From: Chryseobacterium mucoviscidosis | Lineage (GTDB): Bacteria > Bacteroidota > Bacteroidia > Flavobacteriales > Weeksellaceae | DNA length: 64,000 nucleotides | NCBI RefSeq assembly: GCF_002177115.1 | Contig: NZ_MVAG01000105.1 | Span: 124,001 to 188,000 of the forward strand | Direction of reading: 5' to 3' | In this document: one piece after another, positions 32,926 to 42,838 of the stretch | Layout of the letters: each line of letters opens with the position of its first letter | How positions within the stretch are numbered: the stretch's first letter is position 1 | Made by a program: the position numbers and the translations under genes | The notes under the pieces: model-generated | What the model was told of the DNA's origin: nothing | The model's database searches: none | The model's input: only the letters and a program-made list of their open reading frames with translations

Positions 32926-35900
32926 TTATTTTTCAGAACGAAATACTTTTAAAGCTTCAGAACTGAATTTCAGTGTATAATTATTATTTTCCGGTAACGT
33001 ATTTTTCACATTTAGAAAAATAACAGTTTCTGGAAGATCAGCTAAAGTATCTGCTTTGAAACTTTCGTCCGAAACCAGAAGAACGTCAATTTTTTTATCA
33101 ATTTCCGTACTGTTTTTTATGTATTTAATTTTCCTTCTTTTTACCAAATAAATCTGTTCGGCGATTTGTCTTTTTTCTTCATCTTTCATTAAGCTGAAGA
33201 TTCTTCGGCTCGCCTGCTGAAGCGAGAGTAAAACATCTTTCTGCCCGAAATCATCTGCAATATGCAGAATATTGGCATCTTTAGGAAGATGTTTATTTAG
33301 TTCAAAATAAACCGATTTGTTTTTGTTAAAATCTTCTTTTACTTCCTGTATGACTTCGTTATCTTTATACAGATAGCTCAGGAAGAGTTTTTTCTTAAAA
33401 TAATTTTCATCCTCCAGCTCACTTCGGAACTTCGCAAACTGCTCCCTGAAAAAAGCATTGATCTTTTTTGTTCTTTCGGAATAATTTTTCCCGAAGTGTT
33501 CATCATTTTTATCAATTCTGTCGCCCACTTTTACGGTAATTGAACCGTCATAGATAATAAAGTCTCCTTTCGGCTGTACTTCAGAATTTCCATGAATGTA
33601 AACCGGAACCACATCCAGTCCGAATTCTTCTGCGATATAAAAAGCTCCTTTGTGAAATCTTTTGATATCATTGGTATAAGACCGTTCTGCTTCCGGAAAA
33701 ACAACCAGAGAATAACCCTGATCTACTTTTTCTCTCAGCTTTTCCATTCCGTTTTCAATACCCTGAGAAACGGGATAAAATCCTAACGCTCTCACGATTT
33801 TTCCGAAAACAGGAGAGTTGTACACCCAGTCATTCACCAGATAAATGATTTTATGTGTTGTCATGGCTAAAGCCAATGTATCCAGAAACGAAGTGTGATT
33901 GGCAATAATGACTGCGGGTCTGCTGAAATCTTCATTCGGGTTTTTAATGAGCTTTTTCTTTACAAATGGATTCGTATAAAGGACAGAAGTTAAAAATTTG
34001 GCTAAAATTAATTTAATAAAGTTCAGCGTTTTGCCTTTTGATTGCTTCACAAAGAGGCTTCCGATGGCGGAAAACAGCAATCCGCCTAATCCGTAATACA
34101 GGAAAGACAATACTGCATTGAAAAATAACCTGAAGGTAACCGGAGAAAGTCCTTTTTTAGCCCTGTTCGTAATCAGCAAACGGAACCAGAACGGATATAA
34201 GGTTGAGGTAATGATGATTACGGAGAACATCCCGATTAAAGCAACCAGAGCTAATGAATGCAAAGCAGGATGTTTGGCGAAAATTAATGAACCGATGGAT
34301 AAAATGGTCGTGAAAACCGCCAGAATAATGGATGTTCTGTAGGTAGGAAGCTCGTTTTTTCCGGTAGTGTGCTCTTTCTGCATTGCCTGGGTAAGGAAAA
34401 TACTGAAATCGTCGCCGACTCCGAAAACCAGAGTACAGACAACGGTGCTGAAAATATTTAGTTCAAGACCTAAAAAGTAAAGAATTCCCGCTGTAACGAC
34501 TCCCGTTAAAACAATCGGAAACATCGTAAGAACCGTTAATTCAAAATTACGGAAAAACACAATAATCGTTAAAATAATTGCCAAAAGGGAATAATTGATT
34601 AACGTGTTAAAATCATTTTTCAGCAAGCCCAAAAAGTTTTCGTTCATCTGTTGACGGTCGATTGCCAAAGCATCATGCTTTTTTTCAACGTCTTTAATGA
34701 AGGCATCTCTTTTCTTTTCGTCTACTTTTACGACATTGGAAACTGTGTAAAATCCGTTTTCCTGACTCAGAAATTCAGAAATCTGGAGTGTTTTTACCTT
34801 TTCGTAGTCTTTTAAAGTTAATGTAGAATAGTTTTTATTTAAATTTTCATTGAACTGATCAAAGGCAGAATTGTTAAATCCGAATTGATTTCCGTTTTTA
34901 ATTAATTCAGAAACGGTTTGATTCTTTTTATTTTCGTCCCAGAATTTTTTCCAGTTTTCAATTCTTTGCTGCTGGTCTTTTTCAGACAAAACTACATTTC
35001 CGAGAGAATTGTAGCTTAAAATTTTACCTTCTTTTTTTTCTTTTTCTAAAAATTGGCTCAGCTCAGAATTTCTCGATAAAGCCTGTTCTTCGGAATCACC
35101 GTAAGAAATCGTGTAGATGGATTTTGACGTAATATCGGATAACTTCTGAAGTTTTGCTTCGCTTATTTTTAAATCTTTCGGAACATAATTAAGATCGCCG
35201 ATGTCTTCGTTAAAACCTACTTTTCTGAAACCGAAAAGACACGCAATAATAATAACCGAACAGATAATAATTAAAGGTTTGTTTTTCTCATACGGATACG
35301 AGCCGATTTTATCGATAAAATTTGCATTGACTGCTTTTTCTTTTTTCTTCGGATGATACAGTTGCGGAATGATAATTAAAGCCGTAACGGAAGATAAAAT
35401 AACCGTTATTGCGGCGAAAAGTCCCAAATCTTTCAACGCTTCCGAACGTACAAAAACAAGGCATAAAAAAGAAACGGCTGTTGTTGCGCTGCTTAAAACA
35501 ATTGGCTGGGTAATTTCTTTGTAAAGCTCTTCAATATTGTTGTTGTGTTTGTAATGCGTCAGAATATGAAGGGCGTAATCAATGGTGATTCCTATCAAAA
35601 TGGCTCCCACGCTCAGAGAAATTGCCGAAATTTTATCTTTAACGAAGTATAAAATCAAAAGAGCGAGTAACACCGAGAAAACCGTGGGAAGAAATACAAT
35701 AATCGGTGTAAAAACATTCCTGAAATAATAAATAAGAATCAGAAGAAGCACCGTCATTGAAATAATAACCGTATTCTGAATGTCTTTTTTGATCTGCTGT
35801 GCATTCGCAACCGCAATGACAGGCGAACCAAAATAGCTGATTTCTGTTTTTCCTTTAAATTTTGTGTTGAGGTTTTCTTTGATGGTATTTAACTGATTAA

Positions 35901-36582
35901 CAAATGCTTCGTTGTTTTTGGTGTCGTTGCTTTTGTTTTTGGGATCGATGAAAAGCAGCAGGTTTTTCCCGTCTTTGGTAACGATGTAATTGTCTTCCAG
36001 CTTAAAATCTTTGCTGATGTTTAAAGCGTTGAGTTTTTTAATTCCCAGAAAAGTAATTCCGAGCGGATCTTTTTTGATGAATTCTTTGGTAACGAGACTC
36101 GTGGGCGAAACCAGAGAAACGTAGTTGTTTTCAACCTGTTTGGCAATGCTGTCTTTCTGGAGTTTTCTCTCAATTTCTTTGTAATCGTTTTCATTCAGAA
36201 ATAAAGGCAGATTATGATTGACGAAATCGAAGGTTTCCGAAATTTCATTATCGTTTACTTTCCCCTGAACCGAACCGATGTATTTTTGCAGAGGTTCAAT
36301 TTGATTTAAAAAAGCATCGGCGGTCTCCGAAAGCTGAAAATTTTCTTCTTTGGGTCTGTTTTCGATAATCACGATGATCTTGTCTGAAAAATTGAGCTGC
36401 TTCAGAACTTTTGCGGTAAGATCGGATTTTTCGTTTTTAGGAATAATCTGATTGATGTCTTCCTCAAAATTGATCTTCGATGCGAAAAACAAACATAAAA
36501 CGGTAATTCCGACCGAAAAAAATACGGACAGAAGTTTGTTTTTAGAGATCAGATAATATAAAAATATGAAAAAACGATGCAT
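32926..36582 (-). CDS. Trifunctional fusion: MMPL/RND transporter, PlsC acyltransferase, methyltransferase-like domain
   Basis: A 1218-residue fusion. Residues about 1-850 are an MMPL-type RND exporter: one TM helix, a periplasmic loop, five helices, then the repeat of the same unit (second half begins about 440); GVGDDFSIFLTQ is the family motif in the second half. Residues about 860-1080 are a 1-acylglycerol-phosphate-type acyltransferase (NHTSFLD is the HX4D motif, FPEAERSYT the glycine-region counterpart). The last 130 residues look like a Rossmann methyltransferase (ANILHIADDFGQKDVL) with a degenerate SAM loop. It opens the minus arm, with a -7 box 23 bases upstream. Probably exports and acylates the pigment or its lipid anchor. 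Confidence 0.9.
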   Translation of the reverse strand: MHRFFIFLYYLISKNKLLSVFFSVGITVLCLFFASKINFEEDINQIIPKNEKSDLTAKVLKQLNFSDKIIVIIENRPKEENFQLSETADAFLNQIEPLQKYIGSVQGKVNDNEISETFDFVNHNLPLFLNENDYKEIERKLQKDSIAKQVENNYVSLVSPTSLVTKEFIKKDPLGITFLGIKKLNALNISKDFKLEDNYIVTKDGKNLLLFIDPKNKSNDTKNNEAFVNQLNTIKENLNTKFKGKTEISYFGSPVIAVANAQQIKKDIQNTVIISMTVLLLILIYYFRNVFTPIIVFLPTVFSVLLALLILYFVKDKISAISLSVGAILIGITIDYALHILTHYKHNNNIEELYKEITQPIVLSSATTAVSFLCLVFVRSEALKDLGLFAAITVILSSVTALIIIPQLYHPKKKEKAVNANFIDKIGSYPYEKNKPLIIICSVIIIACLFGFRKVGFNEDIGDLNYVPKDLKISEAKLQKLSDITSKSIYTISYGDSEEQALSRNSELSQFLEKEKKEGKILSYNSLGNVVLSEKDQQQRIENWKKFWDENKKNQTVSELIKNGNQFGFNNSAFDQFNENLNKNYSTLTLKDYEKVKTLQISEFLSQENGFYTVSNVVKVDEKKRDAFIKDVEKKHDALAIDRQQMNENFLGLLKNDFNTLINYSLLAIILTIIVFFRNFELTVLTMFPIVLTGVVTAGILYFLGLELNIFSTVVCTLVFGVGDDFSIFLTQAMQKEHTTGKNELPTYRTSIILAVFTTILSIGSLIFAKHPALHSLALVALIGMFSVIIITSTLYPFWFRLLITNRAKKGLSPVTFRLFFNAVLSFLYYGLGGLLFSAIGSLFVKQSKGKTLNFIKLILAKFLTSVLYTNPFVKKKLIKNPNEDFSRPAVIIANHTSFLDTLALAMTTHKIIYLVNDWVYNSPVFGKIVRALGFYPVSQGIENGMEKLREKVDQGYSLVVFPEAERSYTNDIKRFHKGAFYIAEEFGLDVVPVYIHGNSEVQPKGDFIIYDGSITVKVGDRIDKNDEHFGKNYSERTKKINAFFREQFAKFRSELEDENYFKKKLFLSYLYKDNEVIQEVKEDFNKNKSVYFELNKHLPKDANILHIADDFGQKDVLLSLQQASRRIFSLMKDEEKRQIAEQIYLVKRRKIKYIKNSTEIDKKIDVLLVSDESFKADTLADLPETVIFLNVKNTLPENNNYTLKFSSEALKVFRSEK

Positions 36583-36604
36583 TACATTATAAAAATCAGG
36601 TTTG

Positions 36605-36612
36605 CAAATTTA
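36605..36612 (-). promoter_or_regulatory. -7 box of the minus-arm flexirubin operon
   Basis: Minus strand TAAATTTG (TAnnTTTG), 23 bases before the ATG of the MMPL fusion gene. It is the probable main promoter for MMPL-darA-darB-dehydratases. Confidence 0.5.
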
Positions 36613-36697
36613 AATTTTTCAGGGGGAGTTCAAAATTTTTTATCACAAGTTTTATCTGAAAATCAATAAAATATTTAGTAAAAATGAAAAAAAAATA

Positions 36698-36705
36698 TAC
36701 TTTTG
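36698..36705 (+). promoter_or_regulatory. -7 box upstream of the EpsG-like pair
   Basis: TACTTTTG matches TAnnTTTG and is followed by CAAAAG, 70 bases before the start at 36775. Confidence 0.5.
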
Positions 36706-36774
36706 CAAAAGTTCCCAACTGATGAAGCGTGTTTTAAAACAAAAATTGACTAAGTCTAAAACTTAGGTTTTGAT

Positions 36775-37782
36775 ATGTTTAAACTATTTGATGAAAAAAT
36801 AAACGGATTTTTATTTATTATAATCTTTCCTTTCCTTCTCTTTTTCATGTCCTATTACGGATTTGAGACTTCTTATGTTGTAGGAATTAAAACCTGGGAA
36901 AAAGCGCCGGATTTTATGTTTTCGTCTGTGTATGCATACCGTGTCATCCCGAATTACCTGAGTGTTCATGTAACGGAGATAATGACTTTTGTGGTGGATA
37001 ACTATCTTCCTTTTGCAAGAAGTTTTCTTTTGAAGCAGGGTTCATTGTTTTATCACAGTACTTTTTTAATTAATGTTTTCTTTTTTCTGCTGACTTCATT
37101 TGTTCTGTATAAAATTTTAGAACTAAAACCGATAGAAATTCTTTCAAACCAAAAAATCAGAAGAATGGTTCATCTTATTGCGGTATTTTTTATCGTTATT
37201 CTTCAATATGTTCCGACTAACTGCGACTGTATTGCGATCTTTTTTTATGTTTTAGGAATGTTTTTAACACTGAAATATTTACAACATAAAAAGCCTACGG
37301 ATTTATTGGGATTAAGTATTGTGATATTTATTTCAACTTTCGTGCGGGAAACCGCCTGTCTTAATATCGCTTTCTTTGCAGCGGTTTTTATTGATTTTGA
37401 GAATCTGAAGAACAGGAATTTCACTTTCATAAAAGAAACTTTTTTGCTGGTGATTGCGTTTGTGCTTCCATATATTGCTTTGAGGCTGGTAATTCCGCAG
37501 AAAGCTTCTTTTGTGGAGGGAATTTATTTAATTAAGAATTTTACAAGTCCTTATAATCTTGCCGGACTTTTATTCGGAATTTTAGGGATTTATTTCAGTT
37601 ATGGTTTTTCTGATGATACCGGAAAAATAATGATGAAAAAATATTTGTTTTTTGCGCTGCCGTATCTTTTAATGATTACTTTAGTGGGGCTTTTCTGGGA
37701 GACCAGATTGTTTATGCCTTTGCTGATTACGGGAATCGTAACGGCTTCTTATCAGTTTAAAAATAGTTTACCGGAAAGATGA
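36775..37782 (+). CDS. Polytopic membrane protein, unknown function
   Basis: A 335-residue protein with about eight hydrophobic helices (for example FLFIIIFPFLLFFMSYYGF, HLIAVFFIVILQYVP, ETFLLVIAFVLPYIALRLV). Two conserved-looking charged loops (VRETACLN, WETRLFMPL) resemble sites in GT-C-type transferases and dolichol-linked mannosyltransferase relatives, but no clear DxD or family motif is visible. Four-base ATGA overlap with the EpsG-like gene suggests they work together in a surface polysaccharide pathway. Confidence 0.8.
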   Translation: MFKLFDEKINGFLFIIIFPFLLFFMSYYGFETSYVVGIKTWEKAPDFMFSSVYAYRVIPNYLSVHVTEIMTFVVDNYLPFARSFLLKQGSLFYHSTFLINVFFFLLTSFVLYKILELKPIEILSNQKIRRMVHLIAVFFIVILQYVPTNCDCIAIFFYVLGMFLTLKYLQHKKPTDLLGLSIVIFISTFVRETACLNIAFFAAVFIDFENLKNRNFTFIKETFLLVIAFVLPYIALRLVIPQKASFVEGIYLIKNFTSPYNLAGLLFGILGIYFSYGFSDDTGKIMMKKYLFFALPYLLMITLVGLFWETRLFMPLLITGIVTASYQFKNSLPER

Positions 37783-38918
37783 GTTTACTGCATCCATATT
37801 ATATTATTGCCATTATCTATATGCTGATTTTCAGTTATCAGGAAGTTTTTCATGGTAAAGTTGAAAAAAAATGGCTTTGGTTCTTGGGGGTCTATCTCAT
37901 GATTATTGCAGGACTTCGGGATCAGGTCGGTCCGGATTATGGGAGTTACCGCGGAATTTACGTGTATTCCGATACCAAAGATTATATCTCGCTCATTATG
38001 AAAGGTTTCGGAATGAAGGGGCCTCAACCAATCGAAGTAGAGTGGCTCTATGTACTCATCAATAAAATTTTACTGAATATTTTTAACGCACCGTTTTATA
38101 TTCTCACCTTTGTAATAGCTATTCTTGCGATTTATTTTAAGGTAGAATATACAGATGATAATACTTTTTATCCCTTTACCTTTATGCTTTTCATGTTCAT
38201 TCCCGGATTTTTTATCGGGGAAAGCGGACAGATCCGGCAGAATCTCGCTTCGTTTATCGCCTATTTCGGAATAAAATATATTAAAGAAAGGAAACTTCTT
38301 GCTTATCTTCTCTGTATTTATCTTGCAGCAGGAGTTCATACTGTTTGTTATGTATTTGTCCCGATGTACTGGTTGGTAAGAATACCGCTGAACAGATTTG
38401 TAATGCTTTTTATGATTATTACTTCTGTCTTCCTGTCACCATTTGAAGTCTATCGTGTTTTTGGAGATTTTATGACGGATATTGCCGCAGACAGTACACT
38501 TTCTATTGGTTTTAACGGATATATGGATGAAACGGTGCAAAGATTGAACGGAGCCATCGGAATTCCTGAAGTAATGATGGCAATCCTCACCTTCTTCCTT
38601 TTTGCTTTTGATGAAAAAATGAAAGAAAAATTTCCTTACTACGAATACCATCGTGCGTATGTTGTAATCGGGGTTTGTTTTTATTTCATTTTCAGGGATA
38701 ATCCTATTTTCTCTTCGCGCCTTGCGGGAGCTTTTATTGGTTTTGCCTATATTATTATTCCGAATGCAATGTATGTGGTTTCTTCGAATTCGAAAAAGAT
38801 GATCTATTCTTTTATCATTGCTCTTACTGTTTTCAACTTTGTTGTGTTCTCAAGCTTTAAAAATATTGTGAACGGAAGATTTACGTGGGATTTGTATGAG
38901 AATCATCTGTTGCCTTAA
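37779..38918 (+). CDS. EpsG-family membrane protein (polysaccharide polymerase-like)
   Basis: A 379-residue polytopic protein with the EpsG signature near the N-terminus (GLRDQVGPDYGSYRGIY) and GQIRQNLASFIAYFGIKYI, followed by many hydrophobic helices. EpsG-like proteins are thought to act as Wzy-type polymerases for exopolysaccharides. The partner upstream overlaps by four bases; a terminator follows 30 bases after the stop. Confidence 0.85.
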   Translation: MSLLHPYYIIAIIYMLIFSYQEVFHGKVEKKWLWFLGVYLMIIAGLRDQVGPDYGSYRGIYVYSDTKDYISLIMKGFGMKGPQPIEVEWLYVLINKILLNIFNAPFYILTFVIAILAIYFKVEYTDDNTFYPFTFMLFMFIPGFFIGESGQIRQNLASFIAYFGIKYIKERKLLAYLLCIYLAAGVHTVCYVFVPMYWLVRIPLNRFVMLFMIITSVFLSPFEVYRVFGDFMTDIAADSTLSIGFNGYMDETVQRLNGAIGIPEVMMAILTFFLFAFDEKMKEKFPYYEYHRAYVVIGVCFYFIFRDNPIFSSRLAGAFIGFAYIIIPNAMYVVSSNSKKMIYSFIIALTVFNFVVFSSFKNIVNGRFTWDLYENHLLP

Positions 38919-39230
38919 AAGAGCTTACAACAACCATCAATAAAAGAAGACAATACTGAAGAGTGTTGTCTTTTTTATTTCAATATCTCTCAAATTATCA
39001 GGGTGTTAAAATTAATTCGATGCATAATTTATTGTAAAAAGATTAGAGAAAATAATGTATTTTCGCAGAACCTGAGTTTGAAAATGATATATTGACATCT
39101 ATAATGATTAATTGTGGAGTATTGTTTTATTAATTCCTTTTATTGTGAAGTTATTTATAAAATAAATCTATTTTCTTTAACAAGGGTTTAAATGTTGTAT
39201 TGTATTAACAACAGCATAAAATCAAAGGAC
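38919..39230. other. Intergenic region before the T9SS cargo gene
   Basis: About 310 bases. After the terminator at 38948-38971 the sequence is AT-rich. TGTATTTTCG at about 39056-39065 is a near match to a -7 box (one base off), which would give a leader of about 165 bases. No small gene was supported. Confidence 0.4.
38948..38971 (+). terminator. Intrinsic terminator after the EpsG-like gene
   Basis: AGACAATAC (38948-38956) pairs with GTGTTGTCT (38963-38971) with one G-U pair, followed by TTTTTATTT. Confidence 0.75.
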
Positions 39231-42200
39231 ATGAAAAAATCGTTTACCAATTTCGCAGCACTTTTAAGTTGCCTGTTTGCGCATGAAATATACGCCAAAG
39301 AAAATTTTAAGATAAATAAGTCTGATGATTGGGCAACATCAGAAAAAATACATTCCGGACACTCAGATTCATTGGTAGAATCTTTGCATAAAGACCGTTT
39401 TCCCCATGCTCATAACGGAAAGTTATTAGCTCCGGACTGGACTAAAGCTCCCAACAGTTATATTTTTGATCCCAGCCAAAACAGCAACGGTATTTACATT
39501 CCCGTTAGAAAAGCATATGCGATGTGGGCGAAGGATAAATTATTGGGAGGTGCAGGAATTCCTGCGGGTAAAGTTACGGCAGATGTTCTTTGGGAAGATG
39601 TTCACGGCTTAATAAAATCCGACGCTGGTTACCGGCTTGAAGTTACAGATTCTGGCGAAAATGCCAAAATTAAAGTACCGGTAAACAAATCTAAAAAAGG
39701 AAATGCGGTCATTGCTTTCAGAGTAGACGGAGAAGTCTACTGGTCTTGGCACGTTTGGGTCACAGATGATCCTTCCAACGGCTCCACTTATAAAAGTTTT
39801 CCCAATGTGAAAAGACAAAAAGCAGACGGAACCATTGAAGCTATTCCCGATGAAGAATGGGGATGGATGGATAGAAATCTTGGAGCAATAAGCAGTTCTA
39901 TTACAGCAAACGACTGGAACAGGAACGGAGGACTGCTGTATCAGTGGGGAAGAAAAGATCCCATTCCGCCATTGGTTTACAGAGGAAATGATTTCTATGA
40001 AGTTTCAGGCTCAATAGGAAGAATTAGACACCGCGGCGCAAAAAACTTCACCGGAGCTGCTAATTTTGATAATCTAAGGAAGTTTGTCCTGCTTTCCAAC
40101 GCTACGGTTTCCAATAACCTGAAACTTTCGGTAAAAAATCCTTTAAGTTTAATTTACGTTAATAAAGACGACAATTCTGGCATTGCTTATTATAACAACA
40201 ATGCAAATCTGATGGTGAACTGGTTTGGGAAAATGCCGGGCTTGAATGACAGTCAGCTTCCGGAGCTGAATCTCTGGTCAGATAACTCTCAGGGAAAAGT
40301 TACTTCAGGATATAATAATGATGCCGCAGCGCAGCCTTACCGTAGCAAATCTTCCTATGATCCCTGTCCGAACGGATGGCGCGTTCCATCCGCATTAGTT
40401 GCCAATCTGGCTTCTCCTACTTATGTTGATGATATTAGGGTAGATTTTTCTCCGTTTGGCGTAAGAACAAATATGTCTAAAAATGTTTTTGAAGCCAATA
40501 ATTATCATAAAATAAAACCTACGGCTGCCGGAACGCCAAATTTTATGACCAATTTTAAGCTGTATCCTAATTTCGGTTTTGATCTTTCGAATGCAGGAGG
40601 TTTAAATATGGGAATTTTTCCCGGTACAGGAGCCATTGTCCTGAATGCGCATCAGGGACAGTTTACAGATCAGCATCAGACCACCTTATGGACGGCAACC
40701 ATGGCAAGACATTTTGATACAACGCCTTCTGTAGGAGCCAGAACATTGTTTTTAATTCCGGATAAAATGCAGCCGGATATTCCGGATTCCGGTTATCCTG
40801 ATGTAAAAGGAAGATACTGGTATTTTCCGCTTGCCGGAAATTCTACAACGGATGCCGCAGGCTGCAGATGCATAAAAGATCCTCTGTATGTAGTAAACGA
40901 ATATGATTTCCCTACAGAATATATCGTTCCTGAAACCGAATATCGGGAAGGAATCAACAATCCGAATACGTATCAGGTTGTAAAAAATACTTCAGCTTTT
41001 ACCGTGGAGATTCCTGTAAGCAAGGCATTTTCTGTACAAAGTCAGCTTCTGAATAACAAAGATATTTTAAACTCAGTTAATTTTAATAATCTTAAAGCCA
41101 ATGTTCTATGGACAACCAACACCGGTTTGGTAAACAATGTCTCCGTTGTTAATCCTTCACCAACTTCTCTTGGAGCGATTTCTTCCTCTAAAATTGCAGT
41201 TACCATTAATCCTAACCAAAGCGGAAATGCAGTCGTAACCTTACATAACGGAAGCATTACAAATCCTGTGTATTGGTCTTGGCATATCTGGGTAACCGAC
41301 ACGGCGGTAGGTTCTTATAATTATACAACCGAACTTCCTGTAACTTCTGTAACGAACTATGTGAATTATGTCCCGAAAGCAGATAATGTTTTTCAGACAG
41401 AGTTTATGGATAGAAATCTTGGTGCAACCGACGCCTTTCCTCTTGTCGTGAATCCGTTAACGCCAACTGCAGCAGAACTGGCAAAAATTAAAGCTTCCAC
41501 AGGACTGCATTATCAGTGGGGAAGAAAAGATCCGTTGCCGATCTTCCAGTATGCAGACGACAGAACGTCTCATCCTGTTTATCTTGGAAATACTGCAAAC
41601 GGAGTTTTAACCTACACAACACTTTCTGCGGCTTCCTACAACGATCTCGCCGGAAATTATATTGTACCTTACAACACCTACACCAATTCGGCAAACGCCA
41701 ATGTTTCGGCGGCGGATAAAATTTCAGATAAAGTTTCCAAAGTATTGTCGTATTCTGTTAAAAATCCATTGGTTTATATGATTCCGAGTGCATTTGCACC
41801 TTATAACAGCACAACTCCGGTTTACACCAACGGAACCGACTGGCTCGCCAATGAACCGAATCTTGCTCCCGACCGATGGGGAAGAGGAGGCAAAAAATCT
41901 CCGTTTGATCCTTGTCCGGAAGGATGGAGAATTCCTGATCTTACCGGAGTTATGATATCAACAGTGCAGGATTTCGGGTTTACGCCTTGGTATAAAAAAG
42001 ATAAGAATGCAGCCACTTCATACAGCATCATTACAGATTATCTGGGACAGAGAGTACGAAGGAGTGCTTCCGCGAGTTATACCATCGGATATATGTTTAA
42101 TGATTCGTCTTACAAAACAGGAAACTATCCGAATTCCGGATCGCGTGGTTTCAGAAGTGTAACAGCAAATCAGACCGCAACCGGAACGTATAATTTCATC

Positions 42201-42701
42201 AATTATCAGTATCCCGGAGTCTGGACTGCCGCTCTGAATTCAAATTACATCGGAAGACCGGTTAATATTTTATTTGATGCCGCTTCTACCGCCAACCGAA
42301 TGATTGCTTTTCATGATAACAACGATCCGTATTTCGGGATGAGCTGCCGTTGTGTAAAAATTAAATATGATGCCGAAGGAAATGAAGAAGGGGTAATTCC
42401 TAAGCTTCAGATTACTTCTTTACCGGCTTCAAAGCCTTCTGCTCTTTTAAGTAAGAATGATGTTCAGGCAATCAAAGAAGATAAAATTTCATTCTTTCCG
42501 AATCCTGTAAAAGAGGAACTGTACATCAAAACACCCGATAACCGAGAAGGGTATTATTATCAGATTTACAATATGTCCGGGCAACTGGTGAAATCCGGAA
42601 AATTTGAAAACGGGAAAACCAATCTCTCGTCATTGATTACCGGAACCTATTTACTGAGAATCAACGATTCAAAAGAAATTGTAAAAATCATTAAGGAATA
42701 A
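39231..42701 (+). CDS. Large secreted surface protein with internal duplication and T9SS type A sorting domain
   Basis: A 1156-residue protein with signal peptide (MKKSFTNFAALLSCLFAHEIYA) and a C-terminal sorting domain of the type IX secretion system (SFFPNPVKEELYIKTP, then YYQIYNMSGQLVKSGKF, NLSSLITGTYLLRI). In between are two copies of a domain: each has a Trp-His-x-Trp-Val-Thr-Asp strand (YWSWHVWVTD and YWSWHIWVTD), MDRNLGA, a YQWGRKDP block and DPCPxGWRxP, a pattern known from Bacteroidota surface proteins related to the Fibrobacter major paralogous domain. ATG 39231 is preferred over the upstream in-frame ATG for the signal peptide. Function unknown; adhesion or polymer binding is possible. 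Confidence 0.85.
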   Translation: MKKSFTNFAALLSCLFAHEIYAKENFKINKSDDWATSEKIHSGHSDSLVESLHKDRFPHAHNGKLLAPDWTKAPNSYIFDPSQNSNGIYIPVRKAYAMWAKDKLLGGAGIPAGKVTADVLWEDVHGLIKSDAGYRLEVTDSGENAKIKVPVNKSKKGNAVIAFRVDGEVYWSWHVWVTDDPSNGSTYKSFPNVKRQKADGTIEAIPDEEWGWMDRNLGAISSSITANDWNRNGGLLYQWGRKDPIPPLVYRGNDFYEVSGSIGRIRHRGAKNFTGAANFDNLRKFVLLSNATVSNNLKLSVKNPLSLIYVNKDDNSGIAYYNNNANLMVNWFGKMPGLNDSQLPELNLWSDNSQGKVTSGYNNDAAAQPYRSKSSYDPCPNGWRVPSALVANLASPTYVDDIRVDFSPFGVRTNMSKNVFEANNYHKIKPTAAGTPNFMTNFKLYPNFGFDLSNAGGLNMGIFPGTGAIVLNAHQGQFTDQHQTTLWTATMARHFDTTPSVGARTLFLIPDKMQPDIPDSGYPDVKGRYWYFPLAGNSTTDAAGCRCIKDPLYVVNEYDFPTEYIVPETEYREGINNPNTYQVVKNTSAFTVEIPVSKAFSVQSQLLNNKDILNSVNFNNLKANVLWTTNTGLVNNVSVVNPSPTSLGAISSSKIAVTINPNQSGNAVVTLHNGSITNPVYWSWHIWVTDTAVGSYNYTTELPVTSVTNYVNYVPKADNVFQTEFMDRNLGATDAFPLVVNPLTPTAAELAKIKASTGLHYQWGRKDPLPIFQYADDRTSHPVYLGNTANGVLTYTTLSAASYNDLAGNYIVPYNTYTNSANANVSAADKISDKVSKVLSYSVKNPLVYMIPSAFAPYNSTTPVYTNGTDWLANEPNLAPDRWGRGGKKSPFDPCPEGWRIPDLTGVMISTVQDFGFTPWYKKDKNAATSYSIITDYLGQRVRRSASASYTIGYMFNDSSYKTGNYPNSGSRGFRSVTANQTATGTYNFINYQYPGVWTAALNSNYIGRPVNILFDAASTANRMIAFHDNNDPYFGMSCRCVKIKYDAEGNEEGVIPKLQITSLPASKPSALLSKNDVQAIKEDKISFFPNPVKEELYIKTPDNREGYYYQIYNMSGQLVKSGKFENGKTNLSSLITGTYLLRINDSKEIVKIIKE

Positions 42702-42756
42702 TTGATATAAAATAGCAACCTTAAGAGAAATAAAACCGTAATTAAGTTAAAATCAT

Positions 42757-42764
42757 TATTTTTG
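42757..42764 (+). promoter_or_regulatory. -7 box upstream of the 382-residue membrane protein
   Basis: TATTTTTG matches TAnnTTTG, 75 bases before the ATG. Confidence 0.4.
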
Positions 42765-42838
42765 AGTCTTAAATAATGAAAACAAACTGAAAGCTGTTTT
42801 GTTTCTCTTTTTTTGTTCCAAATTTTTCAAAACACATT

